Below are positions 25,666 to 33,972 of a stretch of DNA of 64,000 bases, piece by piece (positions within the stretch are counted from its first letter, which is position 1; every line of letters begins with the position of its first letter). Source of the DNA: Streptomyces polyasparticus (GTDB lineage: Bacteria; Actinomycetota; Actinomycetes; Streptomycetales; Streptomycetaceae); the NCBI RefSeq assembly GCF_014493765.1, contig NZ_JACTVJ010000013.1, forward strand, positions 248,001 to 312,000, written 5' to 3'. Position numbers and translations under genes: made by a program. The notes under the pieces were generated by a model that worked only from the letters and a program-made list of their open reading frames with translations, was not told the DNA's origin and searched no databases.

Positions 25666-26478
25666 TCAGCCGACGACCGCTTCGATCCGGCGGCGGATCG
25701 GCGTGAACGCCGAACGCGGGCGGCGCAGATTGCGGGCCCTGATCAGGGCCGGCCAGAAGTCCGCGCCGAGCAGGGTCTCGCCCGGGATCGCGTTCTTCCG
25801 CTGCAGGACCTCCTCCGGGACGTCCTGCGGGTCATCGGCCCGGAACTCCCCGATGATCTTGTCGTAGTTGTCCTTCAGGACGGTGTTGGCCGGGTCCGCC
25901 CCGAACACCGCGACGACACCGGTCGGCTTCGTGTCGAGCTCCACCACGACCAGGTCGGGACGGTAGCGCCGCAGCACCTGCACGACACGGAACACATCGC
26001 CGGTCCACATGCTGGTGTGGCGGTCACGGGCCGCCTCGTCGACGTTGCGCGGCAGCATGTCGTCGAGGACGATCACGCTCGACCAGCGCGAGTGCTTCTC
26101 GACGTTCATGAAGTCACGCAGCGCGAACTCGAAAAGATGCATGCCGTCGATGAACGACATGTCGAGACGCGGCTCGCCGCCGAAAAGGTTCAGCGGGTCG
26201 CGGCGGGCGAGTGCGCGGAACGGATTGCGTCCGTTGCGCAGGTGGAGCAACGGGTCCTTGCGCTCGAAGAAGGAGTCGCTGGTCGCTTTGACCAGGTGCA
26301 CATCGCAGCTGACTTCGGATGTCACCTTGAATGCGGGATCGATGGCGACCGTGGGAACTCGGGACAGCCTCAGACTCCGGCCGTCGTTGACGCCTATCTC
26401 GAGATAATTTCGGGGGCGGTAAACCTTGTGCAGCTGACGGAGAAAACCGTGCCGATCCACGTAAAAGGCGCCCTTCAC
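25666..26478 (-). CDS. class I SAM-dependent methyltransferase (Methyltransf_24-like)
   Basis: About 270 residues. SAM-binding region YLEIGVNDGRSLRLSRVPT followed by AIDP, then MSFIDGMHLFEFALRDF and SVIVLDDMLPRN, the order seen in small-molecule or sugar methyltransferases of the Methyltransf_24 type. Last gene of the rml operon, 61 bases after rmlC, so it may methylate a rhamnose or other residue of the glycan. The start is uncertain: GTG at 26478 or 26460, neither with a strong ribosome site. The C-terminus is Arg-rich (RARNLRRPRSAFTPIRRRI). Confidence 0.75.
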   Translation of the reverse strand: MKGAFYVDRHGFLRQLHKVYRPRNYLEIGVNDGRSLRLSRVPTVAIDPAFKVTSEVSCDVHLVKATSDSFFERKDPLLHLRNGRNPFRALARRDPLNLFGGEPRLDMSFIDGMHLFEFALRDFMNVEKHSRWSSVIVLDDMLPRNVDEAARDRHTSMWTGDVFRVVQVLRRYRPDLVVVELDTKPTGVVAVFGADPANTVLKDNYDKIIGEFRADDPQDVPEEVLQRKNAIPGETLLGADFWPALIRARNLRRPRSAFTPIRRRIEAVVG

Positions 26479-26539
26479 TGGCAGTTGACGGGAAACCGAT
26501 CCCCGGAAGCTAGCCGGGAGTTGACCGGGGAGTAAACAC

Positions 26540-27151
26540 TTACCTGTTGGTAACTTCGGCCTTGTGAAGGCTCGCACGATAGGCGACGCAGTCCTCGTGC
26601 CGAGGCAGCAGGCCCTGAGCCGCGGCGTCGGCCAGCGAGGGAGCGGCGGCGTCCTTCTCGGACAGCAACAGCGGTACATCCAGGGGCCATTCGATCCCGA
26701 GATCGGGATCGAGGGGATGGATGCCGTGCTCCCGCCCGGGCGCGTAGCCCTCGGAGCAGAGGTATACGACCGTCGCGTCGTCGGTCAGTGCCAGGAAGGC
26801 ATGGCCGAGCCCTTCGGACAAATAGAGGGACGCATGCGTTTCGTCATCGAGCCTGACCAGCTCCCACTGACCGTATGTCGCGGAGCCGACCCGTATGTCC
26901 ACTACGGCGTCGAGCACGGCGCCGCGTACGCATTTCACGTATTTGGCCTGGCTCGGCGGCACATCGGCGAAGTGGATACCGCGCAGGGTGCCGCGGCGGG
27001 AAACGGAGCAGTTGGCCTGGGCCAGGGACAGTCCGTGCCCGGAACTCGCCAGGAAGTCCGACCCGCGGAACCACTCGTGAAAGCTGCCGCGTTCGTCCGG
27101 AAACATCCGGGGTTCGTGGACCCATGCGCCTTCGATGGAGAGGGGTTTCAT
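26540..27151 (-). CDS. rfbC: dTDP-4-dehydrorhamnose 3,5-epimerase
   Basis: 203 residues, normal for RmlC. It double-epimerises dTDP-4-keto-6-deoxyglucose at C3 and C5. Signatures: FPDERGSFHEWFRGSDF, QANCSVSRRGTLRGIHF (catalytic His), GLGHAFLALTDDATVVYLCS and the family mark GYAPGREHGIHPLDPDLGI. The ATG at 27151 has GGAGG upstream. It is separated from the other rml genes by one GT2 gene in the same transcription unit, an unusual A-B-D-GT-C order. Third enzyme in the dTDP-L-rhamnose pathway. Confidence 0.95.
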   Translation of the reverse strand: MKPLSIEGAWVHEPRMFPDERGSFHEWFRGSDFLASSGHGLSLAQANCSVSRRGTLRGIHFADVPPSQAKYVKCVRGAVLDAVVDIRVGSATYGQWELVRLDDETHASLYLSEGLGHAFLALTDDATVVYLCSEGYAPGREHGIHPLDPDLGIEWPLDVPLLLSEKDAAAPSLADAAAQGLLPRHEDCVAYRASLHKAEVTNR

Positions 27152-27170
27152 GAGGAAGCGGTACCTCCGG

Positions 27171-28766
27171 TCAGGATGCGAAAACGCGCTTGATCTTCCG
27201 GGCGACTTTCCGCCACGTGGAGTGGGGTGAGCCGCCGAACCTGTCCGCCACCCTGTGCATGTTCGCGCCGATGTCGAGGGCGAGCCGGCCGTCCTTCGTC
27301 CAGTAGGGGACGGTCTGGATCCGCTCGCGCCGCGACCGCCCTCCGCCGCAGGGCAGCCGGGCACTGGCCGGGCCGCCCTCGATACGGGCCATCCGCTCGA
27401 TCCCGAGCAACTGGACGTTCACATGCACGTCATAAAGACCCTTCGGGAGCCGACCGCCGCATGCGGCGGTGTCGGGGTCGATACGGACGGTGCCCTCGAT
27501 CTCCACGGTCCCGTCGTCGGCGACGACCAGCTTCGATTCGACGTCCGCGAACCACGCCTGGGCCTTGCCGCGCTGACGGAGCTGGAAGTCCACGGTCGCG
27601 CGGTTCTCGATGTCCTCGAAGGTCCACTCGGGCCCGCCGTCGACCCCGTGCACGAGGGCGAGATCGAGGCCGTACCCGTCGTCCACCTTCCTGACCTTGA
27701 CCGTGGCACCGTCCTCGTACCGCAGCCGGGCGCGGAACGGCGCGACGAGGACACCCTGCCGCCAGCGGGCCGGTTCGGCGAACTCGGTCTCGCCGACGAC
27801 ATCGCGGAAGCGCAGGGCCACCTTGCGCAGGTCCTCGACCCGGTCGGCCTCCATCAGTTCGGCGCGGAAGCGCCACAGCGGCGGCAGCCCTTCGCGGACC
27901 GAATCCGTGTACTCCTCGACCGCCACCTTGCGGGCCGCCCGGTAGTGCTCCATGAGGAAGGCGTCACCGCGCAGGAAGCCGGGGGTGGCGCAGTTGCGCA
28001 GCACCTCGACCCGGTAGTTGCGCCTCAGGAAGGCGTCGCGCACCGGTCCCGGTGCCGTGTTGGCCTTGACGATCTGCGCCGCTTTGGCGAGCCACGGGTA
28101 GTAGTCGGCCGGCTCGGTCCTGCCCTTGCTGTTGTTGTCGCCGTCGTCGCGCTTGCTCCAGTCGTAGCAGACGACATCGCCGACGACAGCGATGCTCTTG
28201 GCGAGCGGAAAGGCCTTCGCGAGGAACATCTGGTCCTCCAGGCGGCAGCGCCCTTCCTGGAAGGTGATGTCGTTGTCGAGCAGGAACTGCCGCCGGAACA
28301 TCTTGTGCGGGGTCAGCGTCTCGTACAGCTCGGCGAACTCCGGCCCGACGCCTTCGACGGACTCGCGGAACAGGCGGATGGGGCCGCGCATGTTGCCCTT
28401 CACCTTGCCCACGACGATGTCGGCCTGGCTGCGCACCGCACGGTCGTACATGACTTCCAGGGCCTTCGGGCCCAGGGCGTCGTCCTGGTCGACGAAGTGC
28501 ACGTACTCACCACGCGCGTTGGCGACACCGACGTTACGAGGACGCCCGGGCCAGCCCGAGTTGGGTATGGAGAAGACCCGGAAGTTCTCGGTCTTCTCGG
28601 CCAGGTCCTGGAGCCGTTCCTCGGAATCGTCGGTCGACCCGTCGTTGACGAAGATCACCTCGAGCTCGTCCTGCGGCAGCGACTGCTTCAGGATCGAGTT
28701 GATCGGGCGGTCGATGTACGACCCCGCGTTGTAGACCGGGATGATGACGCTGACCTTCACGGTCAT
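27171..28766 (-). CDS. GT2 family glycosyltransferase with C-terminal beta domain
   Basis: 531 residues. GT-A domain (1-330): VSVIIPVYNAGSYIDRPINS, VIFVNDGSTDDSEERL, SGWPGRPRNVGVANARGEYV and the metal site HFVDQDDALGPKALE, with CRLEDQMFLAKAFPLAKSIA as the catalytic acid region. The C-terminal 200 residues are beta-rich with no catalytic motif, like the extra module of TarS-type enzymes, and end in a basic tail (RKVARKIKRVFAS). The start overlaps the rmlD stop as ATGA. It sits inside the rml operon, so L-rhamnose is the obvious donor (inference). Predicted to act at the inner face of the membrane. Confidence 0.88.
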   Translation of the reverse strand: MTVKVSVIIPVYNAGSYIDRPINSILKQSLPQDELEVIFVNDGSTDDSEERLQDLAEKTENFRVFSIPNSGWPGRPRNVGVANARGEYVHFVDQDDALGPKALEVMYDRAVRSQADIVVGKVKGNMRGPIRLFRESVEGVGPEFAELYETLTPHKMFRRQFLLDNDITFQEGRCRLEDQMFLAKAFPLAKSIAVVGDVVCYDWSKRDDGDNNSKGRTEPADYYPWLAKAAQIVKANTAPGPVRDAFLRRNYRVEVLRNCATPGFLRGDAFLMEHYRAARKVAVEEYTDSVREGLPPLWRFRAELMEADRVEDLRKVALRFRDVVGETEFAEPARWRQGVLVAPFRARLRYEDGATVKVRKVDDGYGLDLALVHGVDGGPEWTFEDIENRATVDFQLRQRGKAQAWFADVESKLVVADDGTVEIEGTVRIDPDTAACGGRLPKGLYDVHVNVQLLGIERMARIEGGPASARLPCGGGRSRRERIQTVPYWTKDGRLALDIGANMHRVADRFGGSPHSTWRKVARKIKRVFAS

Positions 28767-29662
28767 GAATTCCCCTCCTGGGGCTCTGCGAGCAGCACGG
28801 GCATCGCGGAGCCGAGCCCTTCGGACCAGTCGCGTATCGGTTCGATGCCGGCCTGCCGCCAGCGGTCATGGGCGAGGACGCTGTACGCGGGCCGGGGCGC
28901 CGGGCGGGCGAACGCGGCGCTCGTGGTCGGGCGGACCCGGTCCGGATCGGCGCCGAGCAGCCGGAAGATCTCCTGAGCGAAGCCGCACCACGTGGTCTCG
29001 CCGCCGCTGGTGCCGTGATAGACCCCGGCCGGAGCGGTGCCCGCCAGTGCGCCCTGTCCCAGCCGGACGAGCCGGTCGGCCAGGTCCACGGTCCACGTGG
29101 GCTGCCCCCGCTGGTCGTCGACCACGTCGAGGGTGTCCTTGACGGATTCGAGCTTGATCATCGTACGGACGAAGTTGCCGCCGCCGGCGCCGTACAGCCA
29201 GGCGGTACGGACCACGAAGCCGCTGTCGGGAAGCGTCGTGAGGACCGCCTGTTCGCCGGCCAGCTTGGTGCGGCCGTACGCGCTGCGGGGTGCGGTCGGA
29301 GCGTCCTCGGCGTACGGCCGCACGGCGTCCCCGGAGAAGACGTAGTCCGTGGACACCTGCATCAGTACGGCGTCGAACTCGCGGCAGGCGAGGGCCAGTT
29401 GGCGCGGCCCTTCACCATTGACGCGCAGCGCGTCGCTCTCCTTGCTCTCCGCGTCGTCCACCGCGGTCCAGGCCGCGCAGTTGACCACGACGGCCGGACG
29501 GTGGCGATCGAACGCCGCACGGACCCGGGCCGGGTCGGAGATGTCCAGGCTCCTGCGGTCGAGAGCGACGGCGGGGATTCCGGCCGCCGCGAGCCGGGCC
29601 AGGACGTCCCGCGCGAGCATCCCGCCCGCGCCCGTCACCAGCCAGCCGCGTATGCCGCTCAC
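28763..29662 (-). CDS. rfbD: dTDP-4-dehydrorhamnose reductase
   Basis: 299 residues. Final step to dTDP-L-rhamnose, NAD(P)H-dependent. N-terminal Rossmann motif WLVTGAGGMLARDVLARLA, then NCAAWTAVDDAES, QVSTDYVFSGD, the catalytic SAYGRTKLAGE (YxxxK) and VRTAWLYGAGGGNFVRTM. The GTG at 29662 overlaps the rmlB stop by four bases (GTGA), which fixes the start; the longer open frame upstream is the shadow of rmlB. Confidence 0.95.
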   Translation of the reverse strand: MSGIRGWLVTGAGGMLARDVLARLAAAGIPAVALDRRSLDISDPARVRAAFDRHRPAVVVNCAAWTAVDDAESKESDALRVNGEGPRQLALACREFDAVLMQVSTDYVFSGDAVRPYAEDAPTAPRSAYGRTKLAGEQAVLTTLPDSGFVVRTAWLYGAGGGNFVRTMIKLESVKDTLDVVDDQRGQPTWTVDLADRLVRLGQGALAGTAPAGVYHGTSGGETTWCGFAQEIFRLLGADPDRVRPTTSAAFARPAPRPAYSVLAHDRWRQAGIEPIRDWSEGLGSAMPVLLAEPQEGNS

Positions 29663-30666
29663 AGCGCCGCACGCTCCTTGAGCGGCTCCCACCAGGCACG
29701 GTTGTCGCGGTACCACTGCACCGTTTCCGCCAGGCCGGTGGCGAAGTCCTTGCGCGGCACGTAGCCCAGCTCCTCGCGGATCTTGGTGCAGTCGACCGAG
29801 TAGCGCCGGTCGTGTCCCTTGCGGTCCTCGACGTACTCGACGCTCTCCCAGGAGGCGTCGCACGCGTCGAGGAGCAGCTGGGTGAGCTCCTTGTTGGAGA
29901 GCTCGGTGCCGCCGCCGATGTTGTAGACCTCCCCCGCGCGGCCGCCCGTGCGCACCAGCTCGATGCCCTGCACATGGTCGTCGATGTGCAGCCAGTCGCG
30001 GACATTGCCGCCGTCGCCGTACAGCGGCACCTTCTTGCCGTCGAGCAGGTTGGTGATGAACAGCGGGATGACCTTCTCGGGGAAGTGATGGTGCCCGTAG
30101 TTGTTGGAGCAGCGGGTCACCCGTACGTCGAGACCGTGGGTGCGGTGGTACGACAGCGCGATCAGGTCGCTGGACGCCTTCGCCGAGGAATAGGGCGAGT
30201 TGGGCTCGAGCGGGTGGGTCTCGGGCCAGGAGCCCTCGTCGATCGAGCCGTACACCTCGTCGGTGGAGATGTGCACGAAGGTCTTGATGCCGGCCCGGTG
30301 GGCGGCGTCGATGAGGGTGTGGGTGCCCACGACGTTCGTACGGACGAACTCGGCGCCGCCGTCGATGGAACGGTCGACGTGCGACTCGGCGGCGAAGTGC
30401 ACCACCTCGTCGTGCTCGGCCATCAGCCTGCCGACCAGCGCGGGATCGCAGATGTCGCCCTGGACGAAGGAGAACTCCGGATGCGCGCGCACCTGGTCGA
30501 GGTTGGCCGGGTTGCCCGCGTACGTCAGCTTGTCCAGGACCGTGATCGCCACGTTCCCGGGGCCGTGCGGGCCGAGCAGCGTACGGACGTAGTGGGAGCC
30601 GATGAAGCCGGCGCCGCCGGTCACGAGGATCCGGGTCGCAGCGCCGTCTGATGCCTTGCTGGTCAT
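29659..30666 (-). CDS. rfbB: dTDP-glucose 4,6-dehydratase
   Basis: 335 residues. Converts dTDP-glucose to dTDP-4-keto-6-deoxyglucose using bound NAD. Motifs: ILVTGGAGFIGSHYVRTLLG, HFAAESHVDRSI, VHISTDEVYGSIDEGSW (Asp-Glu acid/base pair) and the catalytic YSSAKASSD (YxxxK), plus NNYGHHHFPEK. Coupled by a 4-base overlap to rmlA upstream and to rmlD downstream. The product could in principle feed other deoxysugars, but rmlC and rmlD in the same operon make L-rhamnose the clear end product. Confidence 0.96.
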   Translation of the reverse strand: MTSKASDGAATRILVTGGAGFIGSHYVRTLLGPHGPGNVAITVLDKLTYAGNPANLDQVRAHPEFSFVQGDICDPALVGRLMAEHDEVVHFAAESHVDRSIDGGAEFVRTNVVGTHTLIDAAHRAGIKTFVHISTDEVYGSIDEGSWPETHPLEPNSPYSSAKASSDLIALSYHRTHGLDVRVTRCSNNYGHHHFPEKVIPLFITNLLDGKKVPLYGDGGNVRDWLHIDDHVQGIELVRTGGRAGEVYNIGGGTELSNKELTQLLLDACDASWESVEYVEDRKGHDRRYSVDCTKIREELGYVPRKDFATGLAETVQWYRDNRAWWEPLKERAAL

Positions 30667-31730
30667 GAAGAGATCTGCACCTTGCTGTGATCACCGAGCA
30701 CGAGCCGGTGGGCGGACGGATTGCGCGGAGCGGGTGTCACCTCGACATCGCGCCCGATCAACGAGGCCTCCACCCGGCGTACGCCGGTCACCGAGGAGCC
30801 GGAGAGCACGATCGAGTACTCGATCTCGCTGTCCTCTATCCGGCAGTCCTCGGACACGGAGGTGAACGGGCCGATGTACGCGTCGCTGATCACGGATCCC
30901 GCGCCGATCACCACGGGCCCGACGATCCGGCTGCCGGTGACCTTCGCGCCCTCCTCGACGCGCACCCGCCCGATGATCTCGGTCTCGTCGTCGACGCTGC
31001 CGGCCTGCAGCGGCTCCAGGGTCTCCAGGACGGACCGGTTGACCTCCAGCATGTCGGTGACGTTGCCGGTGTCCTTCCAGTAGCCCGAGATCGTCGTGGA
31101 GCGCACATCGCGCTTGCCGTCGATCAGCCACTGGATGGCGTGCGTGATCTCCAGCTCGCCGCGCCAGGAAGGCTTGATGGCACGTACGGCCTCGTGGATG
31201 GCCGGGGTGAACAGGTACACACCGACGAGCGCGAGATCGCTCTTCGGCTTCTTCGGCTTCTCTTCGAGCCCCACGACCGAACCGTCGCCGCCGAGCTCCG
31301 CGACGCCGAACGAGGTGGGGTTGGGCACCTTGGTCAGCAGGATCTGCGCATCGGGCCGCTCGGCGCGGAACTCGTCGACCAGGGCGGTGATGCCTCCGAC
31401 GATGAAGTTGTCGCCCAGGTACATGACGAAATCCTCGTCACCGAGGAATTCCTGGGCGATGCGCACCGCATGGGCGAGGCCGAGGGGCGCGTCCTGCGGG
31501 ATGTAGGTGACCTCGAGACCGAACCGCGAGCCGTCTCCCACGGCCGCTCGGATCTCGTCGGCGGTGTCCCCGACGACGATGCCGACCTCGGTGACACCGG
31601 CATCGGCGATCGCTTCCAGGCCGTAGAAGAGAACCGGCTTGTTGGCCACGGGAACGAGCTGCTTGGCCGAGGTGTGGGTGATGGGGCGCAGGCGTGTGCC
31701 AGCTCCCCCGGACAGCACAAGCGCCTTCAC
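30663..31730 (-). CDS. rfbA: glucose-1-phosphate thymidylyltransferase, long form
   Basis: 355 residues, which is the long type with a C-terminal left-handed helix (hexapeptide) domain rather than the 290-residue short RmlA. Nucleotidyltransferase motifs: LSGGAGTRLRPITHTSAKQ, MYLGDNFIVGG and EKPKKPKSDLALVGVYLF. The C-terminal part has repeats such as GRVRVEEGAKVTGSRIVGPV. The start is the GTG at 31730, after a G-rich ribosome site. It activates glucose-1-phosphate with dTTP and is the first gene of the rmlA-B-D-GT2-C-methyltransferase operon. Confidence 0.95.
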   Translation of the reverse strand: MKALVLSGGAGTRLRPITHTSAKQLVPVANKPVLFYGLEAIADAGVTEVGIVVGDTADEIRAAVGDGSRFGLEVTYIPQDAPLGLAHAVRIAQEFLGDEDFVMYLGDNFIVGGITALVDEFRAERPDAQILLTKVPNPTSFGVAELGGDGSVVGLEEKPKKPKSDLALVGVYLFTPAIHEAVRAIKPSWRGELEITHAIQWLIDGKRDVRSTTISGYWKDTGNVTDMLEVNRSVLETLEPLQAGSVDDETEIIGRVRVEEGAKVTGSRIVGPVVIGAGSVISDAYIGPFTSVSEDCRIEDSEIEYSIVLSGSSVTGVRRVEASLIGRDVEVTPAPRNPSAHRLVLGDHSKVQISS

Positions 31731-31964
31731 GTATGGCCCCCCATACATCGGAAGTGACGGGGATCCGGACATCGCAAGTGACGAGGGCCCGATCCCCATG
31801 GTGTCTGAACTCACAGTCACGCTTGGGCCCTTACCTTAGCCTCACTGCAGGGCCGAGATTCAGATGCTTCGGCCGATGATTCCTCGGCTCGTCCCTTTCC
31901 CGGGGCCCGTCGGCTGCCGCGTAAGCTCATCGGCCGAGGACGTAGAGGGAAAGGCCAGAAGCCA
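31731..31964. promoter_or_regulatory. divergent promoter region between rml operon and diacetamido-sugar operon
   Basis: 234 bases between genes read outward in both directions, so it should hold the promoters for both halves of the island. The only AT-richer stretch is CTTACCTTAGCCTCACTG around 31833-31850. No convincing promoter hexamer pair or operator can be named. Confidence 0.4.
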
Positions 31965-32561
31965 GTGAACTACCGGGTCCAGCCCACCGCCCAGGTCGAC
32001 GAGAGTGCCGAGATCGGAGCCGGCAGCAGCATTTGGGAGCTCGCCCAGATTCGTGAGGGCGCCCGCCTCGGCGAGGGTTGCGTCGTCGGCCGAGGTGCCT
32101 ATGTGGGCACGGGCGTGCGGATCGGCAACAACGTCAAGCTGCAGAACTACGCCCTCGTATACGAACCGGCCGAGCTGGCCGACGGTGTCTTCGTCGGTCC
32201 CGCGGTCGTCTTCACCAACGACCACAACCCGCGCTCCGTGGACCCCGACGGCAAGCAGAAGCGCGGCGGCGACTGGGAGGCCGTCGGCGTCAAGGTCGCC
32301 GAGGGCGCCTCGATCGGTGCCCGCTCGGTGTGCGTCGCCCCCGTCCACATCGGCCGCTGGGCCATGGTCGCCGCGGGCGCCGTGGTGACGCGGGACGTCC
32401 CGGACTTCGCCCTGGTGGTCGGCGTACCGGCCCGGCAGGTCGGCTGGGTGGGACGGGCCGGGGTCAAGCTCGTCGAGAGCGGGACCGGGGTCTGGGAATG
32501 CCCGCAGACGGGTGCGGTGTACGAGGAGAAGGACGGGGTGCTGACGGAGCGCGTGGCTTAG
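31965..32561 (+). CDS. UDP-2-acetamido-3-amino-2,3-dideoxy-glucuronate N-acetyltransferase (WbpD/WlbB type)
   Basis: 198 residues. Left-handed beta-helix acyltransferase built of hexapeptide repeats: VDESAEIGAGSSIWELAQIR, ARLGEGCVVGRGAYVGTGVR and IGNNVKLQNYALVYEPAELA. The family-typical FTNDHNPRS loop, carrying the Asn/His pair of WbpD, is present. A C-terminal segment with WECPQTGAVYEEKDG follows. It acetylates the 3-amino group of UDP-GlcNAc3NA with acetyl-CoA. Its partners are all in this island: dehydrogenase at 37572, oxidoreductase at 40557, aminotransferase at 41582 and epimerase at 32784. GTG start at 31965. Confidence 0.85.
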   Translation: MNYRVQPTAQVDESAEIGAGSSIWELAQIREGARLGEGCVVGRGAYVGTGVRIGNNVKLQNYALVYEPAELADGVFVGPAVVFTNDHNPRSVDPDGKQKRGGDWEAVGVKVAEGASIGARSVCVAPVHIGRWAMVAAGAVVTRDVPDFALVVGVPARQVGWVGRAGVKLVESGTGVWECPQTGAVYEEKDGVLTERVA

Positions 32562-32783
32562 TGGCCGATTCCTCGTTACCGACGCCGAGGAAGTCTTGCG
32601 TTTCCTTGGCGTCACTCCGATTCGAGGGATTTACCCCGCTTTTGACCATCACGCATGCGTCACATTCGGGCCTCCGCCTGCTTTTGCTTTCGCATCCCCG
32701 CTTAGCATGACGCGAAACCTGACTGTCCCGGCCGGAAACCGGAACTTCACCCGCCACGCAGCACAACGGAAGACAAGCACCCT
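32562..32783 (+). promoter_or_regulatory. intergenic region with near-palindrome before the 2-epimerase gene
   Basis: 222 bases. TTTTGACC at about 32640-32647 is followed at once by ACGCATGCGT, a 10-base perfect palindrome within CATCACGCATGCGTCAC. TAGCAT around 32703-32708 looks like a -10 box. Together these suggest a separate, possibly regulated promoter for the downstream three genes. Tentative. Confidence 0.35.
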
Positions 32784-33899
32784 GTGAAGGTCATCAGCAT
32801 CGTCGGCGCCCGCCCTCAACTCGTGAAACTCGCGCCCATAGCGGCCGCGTTCGCCGAAACCGAGCACGAGCACCGCATCGTTCATACCGGGCAGCACTAC
32901 GACGCCGATCTCTCGGACGTCTTCTTCTCCGGCCTCGGCATACCCGACCCCGACGTCCATCTCGGCGTCGGTTCCGGAAGCCACGGTGTGCAGACCGGTG
33001 CCGTGCTCTCCGCTCTCGACCCGGTCTTCGAAGCCGAGCGGCCCGACTGGGTGCTCGTGTACGGAGACACCAACTCGACGGTCGCGGGCGCCCTGTCGGC
33101 CGTGAAGATGCACCTGCCGGTGGCGCATCTGGAGGCCGGTCTGCGGTCGTTCAACCGGCGGATGCCCGAGGAGCACAACCGGGTCCTCACCGACCACTGT
33201 GCCGATCTGCTGCTCGCTCCCACCGAAGAAGCCATGCGGCACCTCGCCCATGAAGGGCTCGCCGCACGATCCGCCCTCGCCGGTGACGTGATGGTCGACA
33301 TCTGTCTGCGCATCCGCGATGCGGTGCTGGCCGGAGAGCACCCTGCTCCCGCGCTGCCCGAGGGCATCGACCGAACGCAGCCGTTCCTGCTCGCCACCCT
33401 GCACCGCCCCGACAACACCGACGATCCGGAGCGGCTCGACGCCCTTGTCGGCGCTCTGGCGGGCCTGCCCGTCCCGGTGGCTCTGCTCGCCCACCCGCGT
33501 CTGGTCGCCCGAGCCGAGGAACACGGCATCGAACTGGCCCGGGGCGCGATCCAGGTCGGCCGCCCGCTGCCGTACGCCGGCCTGGTGGCCGCTGTCCTCG
33601 CCTCCGCGGGTGTGGTCACCGACTCGGGTGGCCTGCAGAAGGAGGCGTTCCTCCTTGAGCGCATCTGCACGACGGTGCGGCCCGAGACCGAGTGGATCGA
33701 GACGGTCCGCGCCGGCTGGAACACGCTGGTGCCCGATCCGCACGAGCTGTCCGACGTCAAGTGGGCGGAAACGGTGCTCCGTCCCTCCCCGGCCGACGAC
33801 CCCGGCAAGCCGTACGGCGACGGCCGGGCGGCGCACAACGTGGTGCGGCTGCTCGAGGAATGGCAGGACAGTCCGCAGCACGCGAAGCGCGCTCGATGA
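32784..33899 (+). CDS. UDP-N-acetylglucosamine 2-epimerase family (WbpI/WecB type)
   Basis: 371 residues, typical for the non-hydrolysing epimerases. Motifs: IVGARPQLVKLAPIAAAF, IVHTGQHYDADLSDVFF, HLEAGLRSFNRRMPEEHNR, LLATLHRPDNTDD and the C-terminal VTDSGGLQKEAFLL. It inverts C2 of UDP-HexNAc through an elimination intermediate. By itself it could make UDP-ManNAc. With the four companion enzymes it is better read as the WbpI step, UDP-GlcNAc3NAcA to UDP-ManNAc3NAcA. GTG start, weak ribosome site. First of three closely packed plus-strand genes. Confidence 0.88.
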   Translation: MKVISIVGARPQLVKLAPIAAAFAETEHEHRIVHTGQHYDADLSDVFFSGLGIPDPDVHLGVGSGSHGVQTGAVLSALDPVFEAERPDWVLVYGDTNSTVAGALSAVKMHLPVAHLEAGLRSFNRRMPEEHNRVLTDHCADLLLAPTEEAMRHLAHEGLAARSALAGDVMVDICLRIRDAVLAGEHPAPALPEGIDRTQPFLLATLHRPDNTDDPERLDALVGALAGLPVPVALLAHPRLVARAEEHGIELARGAIQVGRPLPYAGLVAAVLASAGVVTDSGGLQKEAFLLERICTTVRPETEWIETVRAGWNTLVPDPHELSDVKWAETVLRPSPADDPGKPYGDGRAAHNVVRLLEEWQDSPQHAKRAR

Positions 33900-33972
33900 G
33901 CTGTCTCGTGGACGCCAACTGTCTGCCGCTGTCGCCCGCAGCCCGCAATCGTCGAAGGGACACGTAACTCAG

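Noticed and set aside
31833-31850. Possible iron-box (DmdR/IdeR) site near TTAGCCTCACTG
   Set aside because: Only one half resembles the 19-bp consensus; the other half does not match.
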